The position numbers and the translations under genes were made by a program. Of a stretch of DNA of 64,000 bases, positions 1 to 12,438 are shown piece after piece (the first letter of the stretch is position 1; each line of letters opens with the position of its first letter). The notes under the pieces were generated by a model that was not told where the DNA came from, ran no database searches, and saw only the letters and a list, made by a program, of their open reading frames with translations. Source of the stretch: Diadema setosum (Eukaryota; Echinodermata; Echinoidea; Diadematoida; Diadematidae); NCBI RefSeq assembly GCF_964275005.1, contig NC_092686.1, positions 40,521,511-40,585,510 on the forward strand, written 5' to 3'.

Positions 1-635
1 AAATCTCCAGTACAGTGTACAATTTGTACATGTACACACATGTAGAATAGGCCTTCCACTGCACAAGTCATGCTGAGGATGTGGTGAAGTTTAGATTATG
101 ATCAATATTTATAGCTCATGTTGGAACACCATATAAACACCATTTCCTCCAGTTTTATCTACCTTTACAAAATGCATCTTTCTGACACAATCAGCCCACA
201 TCAAGAGTATGGTAGAATACTACACTAAAGGCTTTTGCTGTCATATGAAATATGTTGCAAAAATGTTCTTTCTCTGTATAGAACCAAATTGTACACAAGC
301 TCTGATCCTTCTTTCCACAGCTACTATCATACCATACATACAATGTACAATACAGTCCAGACATACCAGTGCTTGTACAATAATCTGTTCTGGGGGCATA
401 CATGTAGTATATTTATACCCCAAGTAGGACGCTCAGCTCGAAGTCATCCATCACACTGATCACCCATTGTCTGTACAACTGTATGCTGAAACAGTTCAGT
501 TGCCATTAACATTTTACATTTTTTTGACTGGATGCCATATGCTCAGCAGAGCATACTCACATCAATACTAGGAAGGGAGCACTAATTGGAACTTAAAAAG
601 TAAAATTTCACAGCATAATAATATTCCTTCTCATC

Positions 636-666
<31 letters not shown>

Positions 667-2735
667 GCCATACTGTCTGGTGTCGAGTAAAGTAAAGACT
701 GTAGGGCTGCAAAGTTACTTCCTCATATCAAATGAAATTACACTCTTATACTGTACACTGCATGTACAGTTTCTGCTTGTTTACCTCTACATTTCCCTTA
801 ATTTTTAAGGGATTGGCTATTGCATACTGCACTTCATTAGAGTGTAAACAAAACATGCCTAAATGATTTGAACATTTAGCCAGATCTCTTGAAGTGTCAT
901 AATAGTTTAAAGAAGAAGGAATATTTCAAAACAACTCAGATGGTGGCATATGAAGGATGCTAATGTGAAGGTGAAAAACACAAGAAAAATGAATGGTTTT
1001 TTATATTACCATGCCATCTTCTATCAAAGACAAGACACTACCTTACTGCAAGTTCAAGCAAAGTACTTGCAAACACTGGAATTCTTGTGAATTATGCTTT
1101 CAGAATTTCCTAGCTCATAATGCCTCAAACTCCTGCATAATTTTTTGCACTGCTGCTAGTGCTAATCATGCCCACTTTTATCCATTCAAACACATCCTGC
1201 AAGTTAAACCTGAACTTGAACTTTATCCACAATAGCTGAATGAAATGGCACTCAACTGCACTATTACTGAAGCTGTTCTGACAAAGCACATTATTATGAC
1301 AGACTCAAGAAATCACGGTGCTACAGAAGGTAGCAATCAGGGGTAAGACATTACATTTCCAGACATACACATACATTGTACATTGTTCATGTACACAGAA
1401 ACTTACTTTAATACCATGCCATTTGCATGCCAAAAAGTCAATTTATTCTGTCCCACAGGCCTTTTACTTTGGGGATGTATTTCTGGGAAAGACATACATA
1501 TTGCACCACTTGAAAATTCATTTATATCTCAACTTATAGCATAAGCCCACTGGGTTGACGTCGACACCAGGGCGGTCTATACACTGAAAATTATGCAAGT
1601 TGGACTGCCAAAACAGCCGCGCCAAATTGGAGTGCAAAAACGGAAAGAAAAAAAAAGTGACATTGTGAATGCATGTGTACTAGCATCAAGCACACATCAC
1701 AAGCACTAAGGTGCAAAGTCCCTTGATGCAAGTATCTAGCTCGAGGGCTCTAGATGCTCTCTGCTATTATGGGTCTCTATGTTTTTAACATGTGACAATG
1801 GCAAAATGAGCTGTAATCAAAGCATCTCATCTGCAGACAGATTTTTGGTATCTGGTCATCTGCATGCCAATGGTCTTCTGCAAGTTTGTTGCCTTTGGCA
1901 TGCCATCCATGTTTGACATGATGTGTAGAATACCTTTCTTTTTCTTTTCTTTCTTTTTGATATCTGGCTAAAATTCTAGCACGTCTCTTTGAAACACACC
2001 AAGGATGCTCATAGACCACCAAGCAAGTCAGTGCAAAACTCCCACTAAACATCACATATTTCTGTCAAGTGTTCGCATGACCTTTCAAGCATTGTTTCTC
2101 ACCTTTCTTTGTGCACCAGGGTTCATACACTATGCAATCTTTTATTGCATCCCAGAGATCAGAGTGTCTTTGAAATGGCGACAGTATCACCCAGCTAAAC
2201 CATATTTAATAATGAAATCTGATTTTCGTTAGTTTTTTATTTCGGGTATTATCATCAATAGTTATCTTACTTCTCTACTACAAGTATCCTGAATGCTAGC
2301 TATTTCAGGCATCAGGTACATTTTGATATCAAAAACTAATACTCAGAATACAGAAAGTCATACAAAGTTGAATCAATACAAACTCAACTTCAATTAAAAT
2401 GTCAGAAGCAGGAATCAGTATTTGAGGTTTACAACCAGGATGCGTAAGTATATTGCTTTGATGAATACTGAAATTTGAAAAGTATGCTTCAATTCACATC
2501 CTACTCTTTCTAAGTCAAGAAAGCTACATCTGAAAGCATTTCTCTACACCATACGCATAATTTTCTAATGCAATGAAAATAAATTGTACAAAACAGGGCT
2601 AATGAACTTGATGCTTTGCCAAATAATATACTGTCTTATTGTTGTATTTAAGATAATATGTTTATTTGTTTGTAGATTGTAGATGTAGTTTGTGGCCACG
2701 AAGGTCTCACTGATTCATAATATTGTGTATCTTAC
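1..2735. other. No exon recognised; presumed TBC1D30 intron
   Basis: I see no convincing coding exon here on either strand. Because the minus-strand gene at 2736-5021 stops at a splice donor with the TBC domain still to come, this stretch is most simply the next intron of that gene. It holds a run of about 26 T at 641-666 and otherwise AT-rich single-copy-looking sequence. The short open frames lack splice context and resemble no TBC-domain sequence that I know. Confidence 0.5.
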
Positions 2736-5021
2736 CTGTCTGAAGGCCTTCTTGCCAGGAAGTGGCTCGATGCTGAATCTCAACTGGGCATCCACCCCTG
2801 TAAATAAAAGATGAAGACCAAGAGCAAGAGATACAATCACAAAATGTCTTATGGTGAAGAGTCTATATCCTCGTGCATGGTGGCATACAAGTTCATTGTT
2901 TGCATACATTATGACTAAGGCACATTTTGTGACATGGCTCCTCTTATCTGTTCAATTTAAATCTCGAAAAGAAGCATTTTGTTTGCACTGTCAACAAATT
3001 CTGTCTGTTTAAAAGTTCAAGTAAAATGATCTATGACCATGTCAATACTCAGCACAATGTCACAATTTCACCAAACCATCTTTTAGACACACTGATGATA
3101 TGTAATACGGGCTAGTCATGAATTTGCAGCAATCTTGCATTGTGCTTGTTCTCTGTGATGGCAATGTTCATAATAAGTTCGCCGAGGTGTTGTAGCCATA
3201 CACACCAACAACACAACCTTATCAATGCAGACATACTTCGTTTCTGCGAAACAGCTTGGAGAATGGCCGTCAGGACATCCTGGTTCTTCTGCCGCTTGGC
3301 CAAGTAGCGATCCCGCCTCTTCAGCTGCTTAATGAGTCGCCCCGACAGGACCGCTGTGCCATGCTGGAGGTCTCTCACCATATCACGGAGTTCACTAGAG
3401 GCTGCAAGCATACGTACGTTGGTAAAAAAAAAAAAAAGATAAGTGATAATAAATGACATCAACACAAGAGATATCAAAATTAACAAACCAAAACAATTTA
3501 GACACTACAATCTACTGAGCAAGCACAAATACTCTGATCCTTGAGGTCACATCAGGTGCACCTTTTAAGCAGTAAATTAATGATTTGTTGCATAAGTATG
3601 AAAGTCTGTGAAAATGTCATTCACTAATTCATTAGTACTTTTGTTGACTGAAGCTTTCTCACTTGGCAAAGTTGGTGGCAAAATAAAAGAAAAATTAGTA
3701 GCAGTTGGGAATAGAATTCATGATTAACTATAATAAGATTTAGTTCTCAGAATCGTCCTGAGCTCACATATCTCAATATCTCTCAGTCTCTTTTATATCT
3801 CATTGGTCATTCATATCCACAGCACAGATGCAAAATACAAAGATTATTTCATCTGATGCAATCTGTGACAAATTATGAAGTTGCCTGTAAAAGTCTTGAT
3901 AATGACCAGATACATTTTGTACACTGTGCTCAAAATATTACATTTACTTTGCTTTTCGATTTCAATTCATAGATTTTCTATTATGCGATTCACAAGGTCC
4001 AGAATTAGGATTATTTAAATATGATCTTTTTTCTTTTCTTTTTTTCATCTGTGTAGAAACTCATCCATAAACTGATTTGCACAGTATACAGTACCACTCG
4101 TAGCAAGGCTTGCTTGGTAGCAACTTAGAGTAAACTCGACTGTAAAGTCCAATTCACTTCATCTGTAAAACATCTACACAAATGGAAGTGATTCTGAATC
4201 AAGCTTAGCTAGGGCATCCAAATATACCTTACCACCATAAATAAATAAACATCCCACACAATAACAGTTACTGAAAATAACACTCCATGACCATGACATG
4301 ATCAGCAATTATAATAATAATAATAATAATAATGATCAGCACACCAATTGCATAAGCCATAAAACATAACATCTAACTAAACTGCGAAATGCACTTTCTT
4401 AAGTTTTCTGTGCTCACATTTGGCATTAAGAATAGCTTTGGGGAGACGAGACGACTCTTGAAAACTGTCGCCCTTGCTGCTCAGGTAGGCACCGTCTGAT
4501 GAACATTCGGTGAAGCCATCACTATCCACACACGGGCGAATATTTGTGTGACACCTATCGTAGATTTCACACAGCAAGCCATCCAAGATGGAATCTTTTC
4601 TCTCGCGGACTTCGCTTTCGTCCCTCTCTGTTTCGATGCTGTCAAAGCTGTCGAATTTCTCTAGCATGTGCTGCTGTTTAAATGAAGTATTAGCCCGACT
4701 TAAGTCTGAGAGGTCTTGCTGAGAATCTGAAGGGTTGCCCGGAGAGAGAGCAGAAGGTGAGGGACATGGAGAGGTCGTATCGCACACATCCAAAACGCCG
4801 AGGTTGGTCATGTATTGGCCACTGCCGCCGCAGGCCTGTACCTGGACCTCCGCTCCGCTCGAATTCGAGTCCTCGTCAAGTACGATTTCGACATATTCCC
4901 CGCTGGTTTCTACATTTGCAGTGACACTAGAGGACTGGACACCTTGATTATGTAATACTCTTGACAATGCGAAAGGTAGAAACAAATCATCCAAATCTGA
5001 ATTATCGTCCGGTTCTTCCAT
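2736..5021 (-). CDS. TBC1D30: TBC1D30-like Rab GTPase-activating protein, N-terminal part (3 exons, runs off left edge)
   Basis: TBC1D30 proteins are TBC-domain GAPs reported to act on Rab8 and to influence cilium formation. Coding exons on the minus strand are 5021-4418, 3401-3237 and 2797-2736, with GT-AG borders and matching phases (604+165+62 nt, 277 residues). Exon 1 is acidic and Ser-rich, with a conserved-looking GLLCEIYD segment that resembles GLLNELY in human TBC1D30. Exon 2 encodes a basic predicted coiled coil ending in LQAVSQKR, and the splice into exon 3 gives QKRRVDAQLRFSIEP. Human TBC1D30 has QKRRVDTKLKFTLEP at the start of its pre-TBC region. The ATG at 5021 is the first in-frame Met of a long open exon just below a GC-rich promoter-like block. 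The catalytic TBC domain is outside the window, so GAP activity is inferred from orthology. Confidence 0.9.
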
Positions 5022-5345
5022 ATTGGTTACCTGGCCTTGGTCATCTTATAAAAACACTCGGGCTGCTTCTATTGTACAAATGCTAGCTATAGCTAGGTCT
5101 AGCTGCGCATGAACGTACTGCATGCACATATTACTGCTACTGTGTACTGCACTGCAATGATGCCGCCGCCGCCGCGTCGCGGAGGGCCCTAGCGCCGGGT
5201 GTCGGGACGGTACGGTGCGCTGATATACTAGTGCACATCAAAAGAGTATAGAAGCGCACACAGTGCGCTAAGAGGGAACACTCTCCCGATTTTGTGTAGT
5301 ACGCTAATGGGCTTGCTCGGTCGCCATTTTAGGATGCAAAGCGCC
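5022..5345 (-). promoter_or_regulatory. TBC1D30 5' UTR and CpG-rich promoter region
   Basis: This block upstream of the ATG at 5021 is clearly richer in G, C and CpG than its surroundings, for example around 5160-5215. Read on the minus strand it carries AAAATGGCGACC (about 5319-5330), close to the YY1 consensus often found near transcription starts. No TATA box is evident at a useful distance. The transcription start is inferred, not seen. The block takes part in the inverted duplication described separately. Confidence 0.6.
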
Positions 5346-5815
5346 GGGTGATCGATAGAGGGCGTATTTCTGCCTCCGTTTCATTTCATGGGGCATGGCA
5401 GGATAGAAGATGAATTCAGGACCTTATCATGGCATATAGAAGTAGAATTCCTGCCTAATTATGAAATAGAATTGAAGAATAATATTTTTAACTTTCCAAT
5501 CTATAATCCATCAATGTTCGCCGGCTAATTTATGACCGTATGCAAGCCTACTTGTGTCCTAAGCCAAGTAGTGCTTATAGTACAGAATGACGTGGGGAGC
5601 TCATAATCATATCGAGGGCATTTTCTCCCCCTCTCTCTCTCTCCCTCTGACCCCCTTCTCTCTCTCTCTTTCTTCATCTTATTCTCCTCCTCCTCCTCCT
5701 TCTTCTTCTTCTCCTCTTCCTCCTCCTCTTCCTTATTCTCTTTCTTCCACCTTCAGTTACACAGTTTGGGCCGTGGACAGAATTTCAGTTCCGTCATTCA
5801 TGTTTTCAAGTCGCC
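5229..5815 (-). repeat. Left arm of inverted duplication containing the TBC1D30 promoter
   Basis: The reverse complement of this segment matches 7720-8283. The best block (5235-5335) shares GGGAGAGTGTTCCCTCTTAG, the flanking GCGCACTG and the CATCCTAAAATGG stretch. Further in, the arms share TTCTGCCTCC, TTTCATTT, GGGGCAT, AGGACCTT and AATTGAAGAA in the same order. A C/T-rich tract then pairs with the G/A-rich tract of the other arm, and a final block resembles TTC-x-GTCATTCATGTTTTC. Similarity is high near the promoter and decays inward. Weak similarity may also run outward into the 5' UTR, to about 5100. Confidence 0.75.
5622..5750. repeat. Polypyrimidine tract
   Basis: This is about 130 bases of almost pure C and T on the plus strand, mixing CT, CTC and TTC units. 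Its counterpart in the other arm of the inverted duplication is the purine tract at 7793-7882, so the tract probably predates the duplication. Confidence 0.9.
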
Positions 5816-6439
5816 CGTGTTTTTTTTTTTTTTTTTTTCACATATTATAGACTAATTATCCCCATGATGAAATATATTCCGTGGACAAAATAAAACAGAT
5901 CCGTTATGAAATTTTTATGAATGTTTCAAAACTGGTAAGAGCAGACTTTTTTTTTACTTTTGTATTTTTGCCAAGTTGACGTATGAATCAGCCATCAGTA
6001 TGCGAAAGTGTTGTCTTTTATATTCCTTGTGCCCATAGTGCCTATGCAACTGACTTGCTCTGACCTATATTAACCAAGTTCAGCATCTTATCATCCTTTT
6101 TGGATTTGTGTTGCGGAATATGTCAATTATGCCTTTTAGGATGTGCTCTTGGTGAAATGATATGGAAATTTTGAAATGAAATTAGTATAGTACCATTTTT
6201 GTCGGTTTAAAAGTATTTTGAAGAATAAGAGTCCAGAAATAAACTGAAGTCTGTGATTGTTCGGTGATTTTCTCATCTACAGATCAAAATTTGTTTGAAC
6301 CTGTTGATCATGCACACAATGAGTCGAGACGGTCAGAAGGTGTGGGATGGGGATACCCCCTCCAACACAAGAAAGCTTTTGCATTATTTTGTTATTGAAA
6401 TTCAAATCTGGGTACACGCTTTTCATGGAAAGTAAAGTA
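5816..6439. other. Spacer between the inverted arms, left part
   Basis: AT-rich sequence with short T runs. No gene, RNA gene or recognisable mobile element is seen. Confidence 0.5.
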
Positions 6440-6655
6440 GATGTGAATGTGTGTACACACGTAGTGGTAGAGTAGTTAAACGTCCTTTACGCCTTGTTTT
6501 GTAAACATGTTTATTTATATCTGTTATTTTCACATGTACATGTACATTATCACTTATATTTTTTTATTCATATATTGTAAATATGTTTGTACTCTCATAC
6601 CCCGAGAGGAGGTCGATGAAGAGTCAATAAAATCTTACAAATCTTACAAATCTTT
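6440..6655 (+). mobile_element. 3' tail of a non-LTR retrotransposon, copy 1
   Basis: The segment is nearly identical to 14551-14754, beginning GATGTGAATGT and including AGTGGTAGAGTAGTTAAACG. It ends with CATACCCCGAGAGG, an AATAAA signal and short tandem CTTACAAAT repeats. A 3' UTR-like tail with a polyadenylation signal and a microsatellite-like end is typical of 5'-truncated LINE or SINE copies. No coding part of the parent element is attached. Confidence 0.7.
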
Positions 6656-7719
6656 CGAAACACACACTCAAATATTTTCAATCAAAAATGAGAAAAATTA
6701 TTCTATTGATAGGATAATGAAGAGGTAAATAATTGTACATCTGTCACCTCTTATCATGGGTCTTCACCATGTGAGTCTATGGGGTGGATGCATAGAGCTC
6801 ACTTGTAATTTTAAAACCTGCAGTTTGAATGGAGTGTATATGGTGATATAGATATTACGATCTCAGAGGTGAATATTCTCACAATAGGATCACGAGAAAT
6901 GCAACCAGTAAAAAGAAGAGTATAATCTGTAATTGTTTCACGGTTTTTTTTTACTGATCAAAATCATCTTAAAATCCATCATCTGATTCTTGGGGGGAAA
7001 AAAAGGATTTGAAAACCCTTCCAGACCAGTCCTCCCGCCAGTAAATGAGACGTCCATGGTTCCTACCTGACTCGCTCTCTCAGTCGTTTCTTGGAGTCAA
7101 GATTTTCAGCTGTAACGCCGATGAAGGGGGAAACGGGGGAGAAGGGGGGATACCCGCCTACAGGCGGGGAATCAACCTGTGATGACAGTAAAATGTTGTA
7201 GAGACTGGATTTTTTTTTTTTTGTGTGTGTGTGTGTGTGGTTTACATGATATTCAAACATTAACTCTTCTGTTGCATTTGGAGATTTTGGTGTTGTTGGT
7301 TTTTTTTTTAGTTTTTTTTTTTTACTTTTATTTTCCCTTCCTTGTTCAAGCGGACCCTGCTCGCCAGAGGGGGGAGGGGTCACCCCTTAAACCCTCATCC
7401 CTATAATAATCAATACAGGTCATATCTTTACTATCATTGCAGGCTTTGTACAGAAAGGCTGCCAAAATCCTTTTTTTTTTGAGGGGGGGGGGGCGGGAGA
7501 CAGGCATCACCCAAACGATCAACACCTCTTTACTATGTGTGCAGATTGACCATGAAACATATAAATATGAAAATAACTCTTTGTTACGACTAAAATATGA
7601 TAAGGAAAATTCAGTTTGTTATATTAGGAAATTGCGTTCCTTGAATAGAGTCTCGGGGAGAATATTGTATACCAATGGTATATACCATAATATCCTATCT
7701 ATTATCAAAAGAAGAGAAC
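6656..7719. other. Spacer between the inverted arms, right part
   Basis: No recognised gene. The stretch has several homopolymer runs: T runs near 7210, 7301 and 7311, a TG repeat near 7222-7240, and G runs near 7136-7148 and 7481-7492. Open frames at 7063-7383 and 7437-7904 are driven by these runs and by the purine tract and look like chance. Confidence 0.5.
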
Positions 7720-8283
7720 GACCTAAAAATATGAATAATGGAATCGATATTCATACCATTCGAATAATATTACATAGGGTCTACAGCCAACAGGGCCCGA
7801 TAAGAGAGAGAAAGAGAGAGAAAGGGAGAGAGAGAGAGAAGAGAGAGGAAGGGAGAGGGAGAGAGAGAGGGGGAGAGGGAGACATAATTGTGAGTACGTT
7901 TTAGTAAGGCCTGCACATACTTTTATTAGTTAGCTCGAACTTTGAGGGACAACAATTTGGAACAAAAAAGGCATTTCTTCAATTTTACATCATACTTAAG
8001 TAGAAATTGTGCTTCTGTACGATATAACAAGGTCCTACATACATATGAAACCTTGTATGCCCCGTAAAAAGAAGAAAATGAAAGGGAGGCAGAATTTTCT
8101 CCATACGGCCACGTGATATACGCTCCAGAAGATCCAGCGGCTTGCATCCTAAAATGGCCGCCGTTGGGCTCCATTGCGTACTACGCCCGTTTACGTGTAA
8201 AATCGGGAGAGTGTTCCCTCTTAGCGCACTGCGTGCGCTCTATAGCACTGCGTGCGCTCTATACTCTTTGGTGCACATCACAC
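7720..8283 (+). repeat. Right arm of inverted duplication; second promoter-like copy facing right
   Basis: This is the inverted partner of 5229-5815. It keeps the YY1-like block AAAATGGCCGCC at 8151-8162 and the block GGGAGAGTGTTCCCTCTTAG at about 8205-8224. It also has an extra tandem copy of a 19-base unit GCACTGCGTGCGCTCTATA near 8226-8263 that the left arm lacks. In this orientation a promoter would fire to the right, away from TBC1D30. No copied coding exon follows, so if it is active its product would be non-coding or unknown. Confidence 0.75.
7793..7882. repeat. Polypurine (GA-rich) tract
   Basis: About 90 bases of nearly pure G and A, mostly GAGA units with GGGA interruptions. By position it is the counterpart of the pyrimidine tract at 5622-5750 in the inverted duplication. 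Confidence 0.9.
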
Positions 8284-8934
8284 ACACGATACACACGTAC
8301 ACACTTCACACGTCACTGCACTGCAGCTTGACACAGAGGTGTATACTGCACGTCCACGAACTTCGTGCGCACACAGCCGCATCATCGCTTTCTGACCTGT
8401 TTCAGAAGAATCCACCTCTATGTGCCTAGTCTGAAAAAGAAAGGAAAGTGGAAAATATAGTAAGTTAAATGCATAATTTACCAAAAAATAAAAAATAACT
8501 ACACACACAAAGAGGTGAAATAACTGACTGGATTTTGATTGGTTGAAAGGAAAGCCGTGTTTGATCTCTGGTACATGTTCAGAATGAAAATAGCTTTGAA
8601 GAAACTGATGATCATGGAAGACAGGTCCCTACATACCAAGGAGGTACCTCCTTGCATTATATTATTTCTTGAGTACTACCCTGGAAGGATACATTACCAT
8701 CAAAAGGCGCTGTAGTCCTATGTAGCTCTATCTGATAATCCCAACAACCCCACCACCAACACAACCACCACCACGCACACGATTGATCCCCACAGGAAGG
8801 TTCACACTCTAACAGAGTTTTAATCAGCAACTTGATTTTATTCGGATCCTTTCGATGACCCATCACCCACCAAATAAGAAGATTCTGAGCATAAAGAGAC
8901 TACTGAGTATTATACAGCCAGACCCAGTGGCAGA
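8284..8934. other. Intergenic, no gene recognised
   Basis: A CA-rich stretch at 8279-8310 and a region around 8310-8380 that may weakly continue the inverted similarity to the TBC1D30 5' UTR (shared TGCAG, ACACAG and CGTGCGCA-like words). Nothing coding is supported. Confidence 0.5.
8637..8654. repeat. 18-bp perfect palindrome, copy 1
   Basis: CAAGGAGGTACCTCCTTG reads the same on both strands, and the identical 18-mer recurs at 15604-15621. The chance of an 18-bp palindrome occurring twice in 64 kb is very small, so it probably marks a repeat family or a transposon end. Confidence 0.85.
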
Positions 8935-9085
8935 TCATGAGGGGGGCGCAACCGGCGCATGCCCCTCCCCTTTATTTTTCGTTAAAAAAAAAGAAATAAA
9001 AAGAAAAATGAAATGAAACCCGGAGTGGCAGCAGAAATATTAGTTGCGCCCCACACCCTTTACAGAATTCCTGGATCCGCCCCTA
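8935..9085. mobile_element. hAT-like short element (MITE-like)
   Basis: The right end reads CTGGATCCGCCCCTA, close to the CTGGATCCGCCCCTG terminus seen on many animal hAT elements. The left end CAGTGGCAGATCATGA is a weaker inverted match. The interior is short, with an A-rich patch, and has no open frame. A similar right end occurs at 57034-57048. Confidence 0.5.
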
Positions 9086-9354
9086 AAACCTATACCAGAA
9101 GCGAAAACAGGGAACCAATGAATGAGAAAAAACAAGCATGCAAACAAACAATCAAGAATCCGAAGCAACTTACAACTTGAATGTCAATTAGAAAAAAACA
9201 ACAACAACAACTTTATGTCTAAATCTATCATGTTATCCAATTAACCACCTCACGACATTTTTGCTCCTGCGATGATTGCTGCGATGTTATTTTCTCCACT
9301 GCATGGGCAAAAGGTTGAGGCTCACTTGTTTGGCATGACGGAGGGATTTAGATC

Positions 9355-9906
9355 AAAGAACAAGTCCACCTTCATAATTATCACAGATTGAGTGAATGCA
9401 GCAATATTTATATAGTAAAACTCATCAGTGAGAGTCTGGGGCAAATCGGACAATCCGTTCCAAAGTTATGATTTTTTAAGTATCTGCGCAGTAAACTGGA
9501 TGATAAGAATACGACATGCCACAATGTGTAGAACGATATAAGGGAAATATAAAGAGAATTTCACAAAGTTTTATTTTTTGAAAAAAAAAAGCACATTTCC
9601 TCTATATACTTGTCAATGACGTATTATGTCAAGGGTATGCCCCCTGTATGCCTTCTGAAATAGGCAATTCAAGCGTTCTTTTATTATAGGAGAAAAGTGA
9701 AAATATGTTGATTTTTCTTTATATTTTCTTTATATCGTTCTACACATAGCTGAAGTAGTCTTGTCATCCAGCAGTGACTGAGCAGACACTTCAAAAATTC
9801 AAGTCTTTTGAACGGATTGTCCGATTTTTCTCAAACTTTTACTGATTTTGTTCTACTAATATTGCTGCATTCACTCAATCCGTCTATGAATGTGGATTTG
9901 TTCTTT
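9355..9906. mobile_element. Long palindromic MITE, copy 1
   Basis: The element begins AAAGAACAAGTCCACCTTC and ends with the inverted partner GTGGATTTGTTCTTT. Both arms also carry the pair GGACAATCCGTTC / GAACGGATTGTCC and the pair GAATGCAGCAATAT / ATATTGCTGCATTC. The arms cover much of the roughly 550-bp element, so it could fold into one long hairpin. Copy 2 at 12439-12997 is clearly homologous along its whole length. No transposase frame is present and the superfamily is not assigned. Confidence 0.8.
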
Positions 9907-10489
9907 AAGTTAGAAGTGAGGATTCATAGGATTATGGTTAATAGGATTATGTTTGTGGGTAGAATAGGCCTAATGTTTGGCTTGCGTGCAGGCAGATCAA
10001 GGGAGCAATATCAGTTGTCGCAGGGAGTAAATGAGTAAATGCTCGTTTCTTCTTTTTTTTTTCTTTTTTTTTTTTTGGGAAAAAGGGGTATATCTTAGAG
10101 GTTCAAGTCGGGAAAACAATCCCTGAAAATCATAAGGGGTCCTTTAGTATTTTTACAGAAATGTTTTTGATCACGGGTAATTGTCAATCTAATCTTTCCC
10201 AAATAATCCCGAAATAGGGTTCCGAATAGGATTACTTTCAAACCCCAGAAAAGATCCGAAATAATAGGAGTTGTGGGGCTTCTTGGTGTTTGCTCGATCT
10301 CCGAAATATGTGCATACTGATGATGGGCATGCTGCAAAACATGGGTGGCCTTCTCTTCGCAGGACATTTCCGGGGACATTAACCACAATAATGACCACGC
10401 CATGTTTCAATTGTTTCACTAGCTTCTATTCCAAAAACCTTATAGGAGGCAATTTTGCTGGCTTACCCCACACCCCTTATAACATACAT
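9907..10489. other. Intergenic, no gene recognised
   Basis: AT-rich sequence with T runs at about 10050-10075. Small open frames on both strands have no recognisable domain or splice context. Confidence 0.5.
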
Positions 10490-11900
10490 TTCATTTTCAT
10501 TTCATTTCATTTCCAACAACATTTTCATACACAAAATTACACAACATCAATACAATGTAGTAACAAAGAAAAATACGTGAAGTTAACAATACTATATACG
10601 CATCACAAAAGCAAATGAAAATTGAATTAAAACTACTCTTTGCAGGAAATGGAGGAGACATGCTAAAAAGCTATAAGCTTGTATTTTGCAGTCTCCTCGT
10701 GGACAAAAAGACTAACATCAAAAAGCAATTAGCTAGACATAATATAAAAGATGCACAACACATACAGACCTATACAAACAAACAAACAAACAGACGGACA
10801 AACACAAGCAACCTCTCTTGTAAAGAGAAAGATAGAGAGAGAGAAACAAAACACAGTGAAGGAAAAAGAGGAAATTATTTTGAAAGATGAAACAGAAAGA
10901 GACAAGAGGACAGGAAAAAGGCGAGAAAGGAGAAGAGATGAAGGGTCTATACCCAGCACACGCGAGGCACATGATGCGGTGGATCACCATGGTATATAAT
11001 ATGTACATAATGTAGGAAAGGAATAGATAACAGAAAAGAATGAGTATAACGAATAAAAAAGAAAGCTCAAAATTAAGGCTAACTAAAATATAGCTCATTC
11101 AACTATATATAGGAATTTATGAACAACTTCTTCAGTTTGAATGTGAATGTGTTTAAACTTGGAACTTGTTTCATACTATTATCGAGAGAGTTCCAAAATT
11201 TGGGGCCAGTAAAAGAAAATATAGATTTAGCAAACATAATAGTCCTATAGTCAATGGCAAATGAAATGAGTGAGATTGCCGGGTAGGATAAAGATGAACA
11301 GATCTATTTTAGTGAACATGGACTCAAACACAAATGGGAGAGAATTATTGGTAAGTTTGTACATGAATTGTCCAAGGTGTAGAAAATACAAATCCTTTAC
11401 CTTTAAGATTTTGTTTTCATGAAATAACACATCAGTGTGACTTCTCCACGATTCATTGCAAATAATACGAAGAGCTTTTTTCTGTAACAAAAGTAATCTT
11501 TCCAAATGAGAAGAATGTGTGTTTCCCCAGGCGAGTATAATTCAAATAAGGTAAAATCAAAGATGAATATAACATTAAAGGAACGTTTTGGGGTAAACAA
11601 AATTTAACTCTATTTACAACACCTCTATTTCTTGAAATAATACGGCTTATGGAATCAATATGTAAATTCCAAGTGAGTTTACGGTCAATAATCAAACCTA
11701 AAAATTTGATTGAAGAGACTTCTTCAATAACTGTATCATTCAGATAGACATTCCCTTGGTACATCTTCCAAAGAGTTACTAAAAATCATACATTAGTTGT
11801 TGTTTTTTTTTTATATTTGATTGACAATTCATTTGCTCTTATCCATTGAAGTAATTTATCCAATTCAACATACAAAGTTATTGTGAGTGATCGTCGTTAT
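10490..11900 (-). mobile_element. Degenerate LINE fragment, 3' part of reverse transcriptase plus tail
   Basis: Read on the minus strand, 11880-11100 encodes broken reverse-transcriptase sequence of the CR1/Jockey-like kind. It has LDKLLQWIRANELSI, then KFLGLIIDRKLTW, then LMLYSSLILPYLNY, then LLLLQKKALRII. The frame is interrupted and shifts several times, so the copy is dead. Downstream lies a 3' UTR-like stretch, ending near 10490-10510 in tandem GAAAT units on the minus strand. The 5' part is missing, as usual for 5'-truncated LINE insertions. Confidence 0.8.
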
Positions 11901-12060
11901 TCCGAACGGTTTGTTAATCCGAAATGGAAAAAAAAAATAAAGAAAAAACAGCGCATGCTATTGTAACGAAGATTATTTTGTTTTCGATTGAACGAACTTT
12001 TCGAATAATGTACCTTCGGAATAAGGAACCCTTTTTTATTTTCGGAATTACGAACTGGCT
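11880..12060. repeat. Degenerate repeat with TTATTCCGAA-type words
   Basis: Diverged copies of TTATTCCGAACGG, TTAATCCGAAATGG, TTTTCGAATAATG, CGGAATAAGGAA and TTTTCGGAATTACGAA follow one another, on both strands. This looks like an old tandem or inverted repeat. I do not recognise the family. Confidence 0.45.
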
Positions 12061-12438
12061 TTGGAATATAAACTGTAACTATATTATTGTTGCTGGATTA
12101 CTATGTACAAGATGCAAAAGATATATTCTTATTGATTCATGTCAAATTTTGAAAATGGGAAAAATATATTTGTGAGATGATGACGTCATATACCCGTAAT
12201 TGCACTGCAGATAAATATTATGTGATCGTGAATAATATCATCGATTTCTTAATTGACATCGAAGGCTCTAAAACTTTATTGTTTGAATCTATAATTTACT
12301 TGTTCTAGGTCTGATTTTGATGAATACCTGCCATTTTGATTGTCTGTTTTTAATCTGTAAATGGTGATCGAGGATGGCACCCAAATTTGGGCGGGCAACA
12401 TACATTTTTGGGAAGGTATGGAGTCCAGGAGACAACTT

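Noticed and set aside
7437-7904. 155-codon open frame with an Arg/Glu-rich end
   Set aside because: The C-terminal half is translation of the GA-rich tract. No domain.
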